A stretch of DNA of 64,000 nucleotides from Clostridiales bacterium (GTDB lineage: Bacteria; Bacillota; Clostridia; Saccharofermentanales; Saccharofermentanaceae): positions 62,001 through 126,000 of the forward strand of contig JAFZKB010000023.1 in assembly GCA_017551865.1 (NCBI GenBank), in the 5' to 3' direction. Each line of letters opens with the position of its first letter. Positions within the stretch are counted from its first letter, which is position 1. A program made the position numbers and the translations under genes. The notes under the pieces were generated by a model. That model was not told the origin of the DNA, made no database searches, and worked only from the letters and a program-made list of their open reading frames with translations. Below are positions 41,873 through 49,084 of this stretch, one piece after another.

Positions 41873-42213
41873 CATGGGAGCATCCACGTTCCGCTTATTC
41901 CCATGCCTCGTCTGGGATCGCTGGTCATGGGTTTTCTTGTTTTTCCGCTTTTCCCTTTCCCCGTTAGGAACCGCAAATCATGGGGATTCTTGTTTTGTTA
42001 TCTTCCCCATGCCTAAATTGGAGCCGTAAATCATGGGGATCTTCCAATCATCATCATTCCCATGCCGTAGTCGCCATGGGTTTTAACGATAATCATCTAT
42101 CCCCATGCCTTTTTGTCCTCCCTCAGTCATGGGAATTTCCTGATTCCGATTTTTCCCATGAAAAAGATCCGAAACAGCGTCATGGGTATTCCCTCTTTCC
42201 CCCGCCCTCCCAC
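41873..42213. repeat. Array B: seven 33-bp inverted-repeat units at 53 bp period
   Basis: Between the divergent nuclease-like and ABC permease genes lie seven units at 41873, 41926, 41979, 42032, 42075, 42128 and 42181, each 33 bp. The left arm is CATGGG and the right arm CCCATG, starting 27 bp later. Unit 2 has CCCTTT and unit 7 only CCCA at the right-arm place. Steps are 53, 53, 53, 43, 53 and 53 bp; the 43-bp step comes from one linker of 10 bp instead of 20. Loops are pyrimidine-rich and differ between units. Most linkers begin CC, and linkers 2 and 3 are alike (GGAACCGCAAAT and GGAGCCGTAAAT). Arm pitch is thus 26-27 bp throughout. No coding frame or known family fits. Confidence 0.9.
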
Positions 42214-42269
42214 CATTTAATGATTGTTTAATAATTCCCGCGGTAAGATGTAGTCACACCATGAGAGAA

Positions 42270-42311
42270 GCGGGCCGGCCTACCCTAAATAATGACCCTC
42301 TGCCGGCCCGC
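42270..42311 (+). promoter_or_regulatory. Perfect 10-bp inverted repeat in the leader of the ABC permease gene
   Basis: GCGGGCCGGC (42270-42279) and GCCGGCCCGC (42302-42311) are perfectly complementary with a 22-nt loop. The repeat ends 27 bp before the ATG at 42339. No T-run follows, so it is not a plain terminator. It may be an operator for the nearby response regulator or an RNA stem that affects translation or stability. Confidence 0.65.
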
Positions 42312-42338
42312 ATCTCCCAACAAGAAAGGAACGACATC

Positions 42339-44705
42339 ATGTTTTTTCACATTCTGAAAAAGGAACTGAAAAAGAAAAAGGCCATGAACCTGATCGTGCT
42401 GCTGTTCATCACACTGGCAGCGATGTTCGTCGGTTCCGGCCTCAATAACGTCATCACCGTCATGAACGGCACCGACTACTACCTCGATAAGGCAGGCGTC
42501 GGCGACTTCGTCATCATCACGATGGGCAGAAATGCCGTAGGCGACCTCGACGAAATGCTCGCCACAGAGCCCGCCATCGACGCCTACCGCCTCGACACCG
42601 TGATCTTCGGATCCCGCGACACCCTGAAGAAGGGCGACGGCAGCAGGATCGAGACCAAAAACGTACTCATCATGCAGGACCTGTCCGAGTCCACCTTCAA
42701 CTTTTTCGACAGCAACAACGAAACACCGAAGGCATTAGAGCCCGGTCACTGCTACGTCACCGGAAGCTTCCTGAAGACGAACGACATGAAGGTCGGCGAC
42801 GTCCTCGAAGTCGGCCAGGAAGGCGTGACCGTCCGCCTCATTATCGACGGCAAAGCCAAGGACGCCCTTCTGGGATCAAACTTCATGGGTAACACCAGGA
42901 TCCTTATGCACTCCGACGATTACAAAGTCTTCAGAAATAATGAAACGATCGCCCGGGACTACTCCGGCCAGATCTGCTGCATCGACACGCATGACATAAG
43001 CGCCGTCCAGGAAGCCGCCACCAAGTGCAGAACCATCAACTTTGCCCAGCCGCGCGACACCGTCTCCATGTGCTACGTCATGGACATGATCGTTGCCTTT
43101 ATCGTGCTGATCCTTTCCGTCTGCCTGATCATCCTGTCCTTCGTTGTCCTGAAGGTCTCCCTCTCCTTCACGATCACCAGAGAATACAGAGAGATCGGCG
43201 TCATGAAAGCCATCGGCATCAAGAACCGGAAGATCCGCTCCCTGTATCTCACGAAGTACCTCGCGATGGCCGTCGTCGGCTCCATCATCGGCTTCGTCCT
43301 GAGCATCCCGCTCAGTAAGCTCCTTCTTAGCTCCGTGACCGAGAACATGTTCCTTGGCACCTCCCTCGGCTTCGGCATCAACGCCATCGGCGCCGTCCTC
43401 GTCGTCATCACCATCGTGGCTCTATCCTACTTCGCGACCAGAATCGTCAAGAAGGCCACCCCAGTCGACGCGATCAGAACCGGAAGCTCCGGCGAGCGCT
43501 ACTCCAAGAAGAGCAAGCTCCACCTCTCCCGTGCGAAAAGAACCGGTACGAGCAGCTTCCTTGCGATCAATGACACGATCTCGAGCCCGAAGCGCTATAT
43601 CTCCATCGTCATCGCCTTCACCCTCTGCATGCTCTTTGTCCTGATGCTCGTTAACACCACCAACACCATGCAGAGCGAGAACCTGATCACCGCTTTCGGA
43701 ACACGGGCTGACCTTTTTGTCGACAGTGTTTCCGAGTCCATGAAGATCATGGGAAATGACACAGATTATATGAATAAGTACTTCGATGAGAAGGACGCAA
43801 AGCTGAAGGACCTCGGCCTTCCGGGTCACTTCTCCCAGGAATGGCAGTACACCTATAATGCCGAGATCAACGGCAAGACCCACCGCGTTATTGCCGAGCA
43901 CGGCTTCAGAACGAACTTCGATGAGCTCGTCTTCACCGAGGGTACCGCCCCGCAGAGCAGAAACGAAGTAGCCGTCACCTCGATCATCGCCAAGAAGCTG
44001 GATGTGAAGATCGGCGACACCATGATCATCGACTTCGGTTCCGAGAAGCTCCCGTGCGTCATCACCGCCTACTACCAGTCCTTCAACCAGCTTGGCGAAG
44101 TGATCCGTTTCCACCCGGATGCTCCGGTCGATCCGTCCCACATGACCGCCACGATGGCATTCCAGATCCACTTCGACGATCAGCCGACAGAAAGCCAGCT
44201 CGAAGAAAGAAAGGCCATCATCGAAAAGAACTTCATACATGATAAGGTCGAGACCTGCGCCGAGTATGTCGCTTCCTGCATCGGTGTCGTCCCGACGATG
44301 CTCGCCGTCCAGTGGCTGCTCCTCGGCATTACGATCCTCGTTGTCATCCTGGTCACCATCCTCATGGAGGTCTCCTTCGTCGCCGACGAGAAGAGCCAGA
44401 TCGCACTCCTTAAGGCCATCGGCATCAAAAACGGCAGGATCTACCTCTGGCACGTTCTGAGATTCGTGATCGTTTCGATCTTCGCCATGATCCTAGCCGC
44501 CGCCCTCTCGATCCCGATGACGCACCTTTGCATCAGCCCGATCTTCGGCATGATGGGCGTAAGCAAAGTCAACTACGCGATCAAGCCGCTTCAGATCTTC
44601 CTGATCTACCCGGCAGTCATCATCATAACGACCCTGATCACCGCCTTCCTGATCTCGCTTTCGAGCCGGACCATCAAGTCCAGTGACACCGCAAACATCG
44701 AATAA
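42339..44705 (+). CDS. FtsX-like ABC transporter permease
   Basis: This 788-residue permease has a membrane segment at its N-terminus (MNLIVLLFITLAAMFVGSGL), an extracellular region, and three segments with the FtsX core near 245-370 (FTITREYREIGVMKAIGIKNRKIRSLYL is the conserved cytoplasmic loop). A second extracellular region leads to a repeat of the core at the C-terminus (EKSQIALLKAIGIKNGRIYLWHV). The start at 42339 is behind AAAGGA; the frame from 42261 runs through the inverted repeat and is rejected. The ATPase gene follows 45 bp downstream. Such pairs export or sense antimicrobial peptides and lipids in Gram-positive bacteria; the substrate here is unknown. Confidence 0.9.
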   Translation: MFFHILKKELKKKKAMNLIVLLFITLAAMFVGSGLNNVITVMNGTDYYLDKAGVGDFVIITMGRNAVGDLDEMLATEPAIDAYRLDTVIFGSRDTLKKGDGSRIETKNVLIMQDLSESTFNFFDSNNETPKALEPGHCYVTGSFLKTNDMKVGDVLEVGQEGVTVRLIIDGKAKDALLGSNFMGNTRILMHSDDYKVFRNNETIARDYSGQICCIDTHDISAVQEAATKCRTINFAQPRDTVSMCYVMDMIVAFIVLILSVCLIILSFVVLKVSLSFTITREYREIGVMKAIGIKNRKIRSLYLTKYLAMAVVGSIIGFVLSIPLSKLLLSSVTENMFLGTSLGFGINAIGAVLVVITIVALSYFATRIVKKATPVDAIRTGSSGERYSKKSKLHLSRAKRTGTSSFLAINDTISSPKRYISIVIAFTLCMLFVLMLVNTTNTMQSENLITAFGTRADLFVDSVSESMKIMGNDTDYMNKYFDEKDAKLKDLGLPGHFSQEWQYTYNAEINGKTHRVIAEHGFRTNFDELVFTEGTAPQSRNEVAVTSIIAKKLDVKIGDTMIIDFGSEKLPCVITAYYQSFNQLGEVIRFHPDAPVDPSHMTATMAFQIHFDDQPTESQLEERKAIIEKNFIHDKVETCAEYVASCIGVVPTMLAVQWLLLGITILVVILVTILMEVSFVADEKSQIALLKAIGIKNGRIYLWHVLRFVIVSIFAMILAAALSIPMTHLCISPIFGMMGVSKVNYAIKPLQIFLIYPAVIIITTLITAFLISLSSRTIKSSDTANIE

Positions 44706-44750
44706 TAAATACCTGCCGCCCCGCGGCGCACCGAACAGGAGGAAATAAAA

Positions 44751-45509
44751 ATGTCAAAATTAATGGAAGTAAAAGATCTCTGCAAGACCTACGTCATCGA
44801 GAAGCGCCAGAACAACGTCCTGAAGAACATCAGTTTCGACATCGAAGAGGGCGAAATGGTCGGCATCATGGGCCCGTCCGGCTCCGGCAAGAGCACACTC
44901 CTTTATTCCGTATCCGGCATGGACAAAGCCACCTCGGGTGAGATCAAACTCGACGGCAAGGATATCTCGAAGCTGTCCGAAAAGGACCTTTCCTCTGTCC
45001 GTCTGAATGACATGGGATTCATCTTCCAGCAGATGTTCATGATGAAGAACCTCACCATCATGGATAACATCCTTCTTCCGGCCGTAGAATGTGATAAGAG
45101 CAGCGAGACCAGAAAAGAAAAAGTCGCCCGCTGCGAAGAGCTAATGAGAAAGCTCGGCATCATCGAGATCGCCGGAAACGACATCAACGAAGTCAGTGGC
45201 GGCCAGCTCCAGCGCGCCTGCATCGCCAGATCCATGGTCAACAACCCGAAGATCCTCTTCGCCGACGAACCGACAGGCGCCCTGAACCGCCAGTCCTCCG
45301 CAGAGGTCATGGATGAGATCTGCAAGCTGAATAAAGAAGGCACCACCGTCCTGATGGTCACCCACGACGCGAAGGTCGCTTCCCGCTGCTCCCGTGTCCT
45401 CTACATCGCAGACGGCAATATCCGAAGCGAGTATAAGATGCCGGAAGGTCTGTCCGACAGAGACCGTGAGCGCGCACTGAATAACTGGCTCCTCGATATG
45501 GGCTGGTAA
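44751..45509 (+). CDS. ABC transporter ATP-binding protein (FtsE/LolD/MacB type)
   Basis: This 252-residue ATPase has Walker A GPSGSGKST at 41-49, a Q-loop FIFQQMFMMKNLT, the signature VSGGQLQRA at 148-156, Walker B ILFADEPTGALN at 168-179 and the H-loop MVTHDAKVA. Together with the FtsX-like permease it should form a mechanotransmission-type or export complex. AGGAGG precedes the ATG. A strong terminator follows at 45572-45607, so the two genes form one operon. The C-terminal tail beyond the H-loop is about 40 residues and ends MGW. Confidence 0.93.
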   Translation: MSKLMEVKDLCKTYVIEKRQNNVLKNISFDIEEGEMVGIMGPSGSGKSTLLYSVSGMDKATSGEIKLDGKDISKLSEKDLSSVRLNDMGFIFQQMFMMKNLTIMDNILLPAVECDKSSETRKEKVARCEELMRKLGIIEIAGNDINEVSGGQLQRACIARSMVNNPKILFADEPTGALNRQSSAEVMDEICKLNKEGTTVLMVTHDAKVASRCSRVLYIADGNIRSEYKMPEGLSDRDRERALNNWLLDMGW

Positions 45510-45571
45510 TACTTCTCATATCTTGGTTTTCTCCGTATTTGCAAATACGCCTGCATTTAGATCTGAATAAT

Positions 45572-45607
45572 CCGCGGGGTTGTCTGTATATTCCCCGCGG
45601 TTTTTTT
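45572..45607 (+). terminator. Intrinsic terminator of the ABC operon
   Basis: CCGCGGGG (45572-45579) pairs perfectly with CCCCGCGG (45593-45600), followed by TTTTTTT (45601-45607). Confidence 0.92.
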
Positions 45608-45679
45608 ATATAATAACTATAGTCGCTTTTGGAGCGACGTTATTATTGCCCGATCAAGCAGGCAGAATGGAGAACTGAA

Positions 45680-46930
45680 ATGGCAACACTTTGCAAGAAC
45701 TGCGGACATGCTCTGATCTTCGATCCTTCGATCCAGAAGGTGCGCTGCGAGCAGTGCGGAAGCACATTTCTCGCCGAAGAAGTCGAGAGCGAGAGCAAGA
45801 AGTATGTACAGGATCAGAAGGCACTTTCCATGCAGCAGGTCTACGGCCAGAGCGCTGAAGGAACTGCAAAAGAATACCTCGACTGTTATATCTACACCTG
45901 CGGCGAGTGCGGTGGCGAGGTCATGATCAATGGAACCGAAGTTTCGACAAAGTGCGTATACTGCGGAAACCCTACGGTCGTATTCAGCCGCATCAGCAAG
46001 CAGGAATGTCCGGAATTCATCATTCCTTTTGCGATCACGAAAGAGCAGGCGCTCGCGGCGATCAAGACCGAGATCGGACACGGCCTGTTCGTTCCGAAAG
46101 CCGTACAGTCTTTCACTCCGGAAAGCGTCCACGGAATCTATATCCCGTACTGGATCGTTGATGCTGACAGATATGAGACCATGATCATCAGGAAAACGAC
46201 CTCCAATGGTAAGAACACGCACACCTCTTATCACGGCCGCTCGGGAACGATGCGTATCAAGAAGCTCCCGGTCGATGCCTGCACCATGCTTTCGGATGAG
46301 AGCAGCACAAGACTGGAACCATATGATTTTTCGAAGATGGTAATGTTTGATGAGGATTATCTTCTCGGATTCTATTCCAACACTTCGGATCTGACTTATG
46401 GGGACCTGACCCAGGCAGTCAACGCAAGATCGAAAGCCATGTTTGATGAGGCAGCTCTCGAATCCGTAAAAGGAGGCAGAAAAAAGATCGTCAAAGAGGT
46501 CGGCAACTGCGCGATCGATCCGGATGTAAAATACGCGCTTCTACCGGCATGGTTCGTCACCTTCGAGCACGAGGGCCAGCACAACACGATCCTCGTTAAC
46601 GGCCAGACCGGAAAGGTCGTCTGTGGTCTTCCGATTCGAAAAGCACTGTTCTACACGCTGCTCATCATCACCTGCATCGTACTGGTCACGCTCTTTGTGT
46701 TTATCGGTTATCACATTTTTGATAGTGTGATGGACTACTACGTATCCAGAAGATCCAGAAGATCCAGCAGTAGCAGCAACAACAATTCCGGCAAGATCGT
46801 CGTGGGTTTGATCGCATGTGGTATTGCGATGGCGGCTGCCGGCATCAAGAAGATCAAGAACGTCTTTGCCAAACTGAGACTGACTCAGTCCACGAAGACA
46901 TTTAACTTTACGAAAAAGAGACAGGAGTAA
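45680..46930 (+). CDS. Double zinc-ribbon membrane protein
   Basis: This 416-residue protein has two four-cysteine zinc sites. The first is Cys5, Cys8, Cys23 and Cys26 (CKNCG, CEQCG); the second is Cys74, Cys77, Cys92 and Cys95 (CGECG, CVYCG). A conserved region follows (QECPEFIIPFAITKEQALAAIK, HGIYIPYWIVDADRY, LLPAWFVTFEHEG). A membrane segment lies near 330-355 (LFYTLLIITCIVLVTLFVFIGYHIF) and the tail is Arg/Ser-rich. Such proteins are common in clostridia and often mislabelled as helicase or polymerase subunits because of the ribbons. The start at 45680 follows GGAG by 7 nt. The next gene begins 5 bp after its stop, so they share a transcript. Function unknown. Confidence 0.87.
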   Translation: MATLCKNCGHALIFDPSIQKVRCEQCGSTFLAEEVESESKKYVQDQKALSMQQVYGQSAEGTAKEYLDCYIYTCGECGGEVMINGTEVSTKCVYCGNPTVVFSRISKQECPEFIIPFAITKEQALAAIKTEIGHGLFVPKAVQSFTPESVHGIYIPYWIVDADRYETMIIRKTTSNGKNTHTSYHGRSGTMRIKKLPVDACTMLSDESSTRLEPYDFSKMVMFDEDYLLGFYSNTSDLTYGDLTQAVNARSKAMFDEAALESVKGGRKKIVKEVGNCAIDPDVKYALLPAWFVTFEHEGQHNTILVNGQTGKVVCGLPIRKALFYTLLIITCIVLVTLFVFIGYHIFDSVMDYYVSRRSRRSSSSSNNNSGKIVVGLIACGIAMAAAGIKKIKNVFAKLRLTQSTKTFNFTKKRQE

Positions 46931-46935
46931 TGAAC

Positions 46936-47490
46936 ATGAATGGAGTAGCACTATTCTTCGCAATCATCGTGGGTGCACCTCTGGGGCTGGGAGTTGCTTT
47001 TACGCTGTTCGGAAGCCTTCTGAACCGCTCCAACAACCACGGAGATTCCGTCGGAGAAAACAGGATCTATACCGGCGGGATCATCTTCTCCAGCCAGGAA
47101 GATAAAAAACTGTATAAAACGGATGCGCAGAATGAGTACATTTCCCTGCACGCCAAAAGCCTTCCGACGGATCCGGTCTTCAAAAACCCGTCCGCGCGCG
47201 TCGTAAGAAGAATGCCGCAACCGGAAAAACCAGCCGCACCGACAGCAGCCTATGCAGCAACAGCCGCCCCGGAAGCAGCGGCGCAGGCAGCGCCCGCAGG
47301 ACAGGGATTCCCTTCCTCCACGGCATTCCCGGCCGCACCGGCAGAAACCCCGGAGCCGGCCGCTCAAGTAGACCCTCTCGCCCAGGGATATTCGTTGCCG
47401 GATCCGACCATGCAGGGTTTTTCGGCGCCGGCCGCTCCTCAGGCCCCGACTGCGCAGGACTACGAAAACTTCGATAACTACATCGAGTAA
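46936..47490 (+). CDS. Small membrane protein with Ala/Pro-rich tail
   Basis: This 184-residue protein has one N-terminal membrane segment (VALFFAIIVGAPLGLGVAFTLF), a short polar region (EDKKLYKTDAQNEYIS) and a long Ala/Pro-rich tail (repeats such as AAPEAAAQAAPAGQG) with no fold expected. The ATG at 46936 is preferred to that at 46930 because AGGAG at 46923-46927 gives 8 nt to it. It follows the zinc-ribbon gene directly and may be its membrane partner. Function unknown. Confidence 0.78.
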   Translation: MNGVALFFAIIVGAPLGLGVAFTLFGSLLNRSNNHGDSVGENRIYTGGIIFSSQEDKKLYKTDAQNEYISLHAKSLPTDPVFKNPSARVVRRMPQPEKPAAPTAAYAATAAPEAAAQAAPAGQGFPSSTAFPAAPAETPEPAAQVDPLAQGYSLPDPTMQGFSAPAAPQAPTAQDYENFDNYIE

Positions 47491-47548
47491 TCTCGTCCGC
47501 GAAACAAAACCGCGCCCGCGCGCCCGCTAAGAAAAAAGAGCACAAAAA

Positions 47549-47622
47549 AAGATCTCTTCCGAGGAAGAACCCAACCCCGCCGCAAACCCGGCGGGAAGGC
47601 ATCCGAAGAAGAGATCTTATTC
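47549..47622. terminator. Bidirectional terminator with nested stem
   Basis: AAGATCTCTTC (47549-47559) pairs with GAAGAGATCTT (47608-47618), enclosing a second stem formed by CCCCGCCG and CGGCGGG. T-rich sequence follows on the plus side and an A-run precedes on the minus side. It lies between two convergent genes. Confidence 0.82.
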
Positions 47623-47624
47623 TT

Positions 47625-48212
47625 TTAGAGCATCGTTTTCTTTAAGATGTCCAGAAGATCGGAGCCGTCGATTCCTGCCTTGGCATCCTTGTCATCTTCA
47701 TCCTTAAGGAACTTCTTGAAGAATCCGCCGAGGAAAGACGCGCCGCTGTCTTCTTTCGCAGCCGCTTCTCTTTCCGCTGCTTCCTTGGCGATAGACTCAG
47801 GTGTATCCGGCTTTGCGGCCTGAGAGATCGTAGAAAGAAGCGCCGGAGCGATCGAGTTCAGGATCGAGCTGGACTGACCGATATCGATACCGGCTTTCTT
47901 CGCGATCGAGGAAACGAAATCGTCTTTATCATCGCCCATGATCTTGCCGATGATCTTGCTTCCGTCTTCTTCATCCGCATTTGCGATCTGGGAAGAAACA
48001 TCGCTTGTGTCCTCGTGCTGGGCCAGCGCGCCGAGAAGGGACTGCGCACCCTTTACCGAAGAGGCATTCTTGGTCATAGAGCCGAGCAGAGACGGGATCG
48101 CCGAAGTAATGGCTTTCTCCACGGAATCTGCAGATACACCGGCTTTTCCTGCCAGCGCTCCCAGTGACGAATCGGACGTCATATTCTTAAGAATCATGCT
48201 AAGAAGATCCAT
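47625..48212 (-). CDS. DUF937-family protein
   Basis: This 195-residue protein shows the DUF937 pattern: a start with MDLLSMILKNMTSD, then VEKAITSAIPSLLGSMTKNASS, AQSLLGALAQH, GSKIIGKIMG and a second half with SSILNSIAPALLSTISQA. The family forms small helical bundles of unknown role and is widespread. A charged Ala/Glu/Lys linker leads to the C-terminal segment SFLGGFFKKFLK. It is a single-gene unit with terminators on both sides. Confidence 0.85.
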   Translation of the reverse strand: MDLLSMILKNMTSDSSLGALAGKAGVSADSVEKAITSAIPSLLGSMTKNASSVKGAQSLLGALAQHEDTSDVSSQIANADEEDGSKIIGKIMGDDKDDFVSSIAKKAGIDIGQSSSILNSIAPALLSTISQAAKPDTPESIAKEAAEREAAAKEDSGASFLGGFFKKFLKDEDDKDAKAGIDGSDLLDILKKTML

Positions 48213-48303
48213 AGGTTACACCTGCCTTTAATTAAGATTTAAGATAACTTGATTGTACCACAGAATAGTTCCCCCGGCGCCGCGCCGTTTCCCTCCACCC
48301 GAG

Positions 48304-48344
48304 AAAAAGCGGGAAGCACCCCTTTTAGAGGATGCTCCCCGCTT
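48304..48344 (-). terminator. Terminator of the hsp20 gene
   Basis: On the minus strand AAGCGGGGAGCA pairs with TGCTTCCCGCTT (one mismatch) and is followed by TTTCTC. It lies about 25 bp after the hsp20 stop. Confidence 0.75.
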
Positions 48345-48369
48345 CTGACGGTATGGTTTTTAGGAAGGT

Positions 48370-48813
48370 TTATCCTTCGATATTTATGGTGTTATTGCCC
48401 GGAAGGTTCAGTTCCTTCTTCGGGATATCGAGCTTGAGGACACCGTCCTCGTACTTCGCTTTGACGTCTTCCGTCTTGACGCCCTCACCTACATAGAAGC
48501 TTCTCTGCATCGCACCTGCATATCTTTCCTGACGGATGATCTTGCCGTGCTTATCTTTCTTCTCTGTATCGAGGCCCTTCGTTGCACTGATGGTCATATA
48601 GCCGTCCTCGAGCTTGACATTGATCTCGTCCTTCTTAAAGCCCGGAAGATCGACCTCCAGTTCATAAGTACCGTCGGTCTCCTTGACATCAGTCTTCATG
48701 ATATGGCTTGCGTTTTTGCCGTACAGACGTCTGTCGACATTCGCCAGTTCCCTCATCGGGAAGCCCATCCAATCATCAAACAAGTTCTCTCCAAAAATAC
48801 CAGACATCAACAT
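48370..48813 (-). CDS. hsp20: Hsp20/alpha-crystallin-type small heat shock protein
   Basis: This 147-residue chaperone binds unfolding proteins and keeps them soluble without ATP. The alpha-crystallin domain lies at about 38-135, with MKTDVKETDGTYELEVDLPGFKKDEI, YMTISATKG, RSFYVGEGVKTEDVKAKYEDGVLKLDIPKK and the final IxI-type motif INIEG. AAGGAGG precedes the ATG by 8 nt. Its promoter overlaps a CIRCE element, so it should be repressed by HrcA and induced by heat or misfolding. It is transcribed alone and ended by its own terminator. Confidence 0.93.
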   Translation of the reverse strand: MLMSGIFGENLFDDWMGFPMRELANVDRRLYGKNASHIMKTDVKETDGTYELEVDLPGFKKDEINVKLEDGYMTISATKGLDTEKKDKHGKIIRQERYAGAMQRSFYVGEGVKTEDVKAKYEDGVLKLDIPKKELNLPGNNTINIEG

Positions 48814-48901
48814 AGTTCATTCCTCCTTTTTATGTTGTTATCTCGCATCGGGGCGGAGGTCTTATCATCTATTTGGATCTTCGTTCCTTTGTTTCGCCTA
48901 C

Positions 48902-48943
48902 ATTATAGTCCCGAAATTAGCACTGTCAAGGTGAGAGTGCTAA
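48902..48943 (-). promoter_or_regulatory. CIRCE operator and sigma-A promoter of hsp20
   Basis: TTAGCACTG-N9-GAGTGCTAA (48917-48943) matches the CIRCE consensus TTAGCACTC-N9-GAGTGCTAA with one mismatch. On the minus strand TTGACA (48924-48929) lies within it and TATAAT (48902-48907) follows after 16 bp. HrcA bound to CIRCE would cover the -35 element. Confidence 0.92.
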
Positions 48944-49084
48944 TAAAAACTGCACAACTTTCAGATCCGAAAATTGTGCAGAATTTAATGCTTCATTCTT
49001 CTTGAAAAGATCTATAATACAGGGGGATCGCGCTGATCCCTTTTTCTTTTTCGGGTCCCGTTTCCCGGCTCCCCTCTTCCCTTT

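Noticed and set aside
41873-42213. CRISPR array
   Set aside because: Only 6-bp arms are shared and they alternate in orientation; loops and linkers are both variable. No leader or cas gene is seen.
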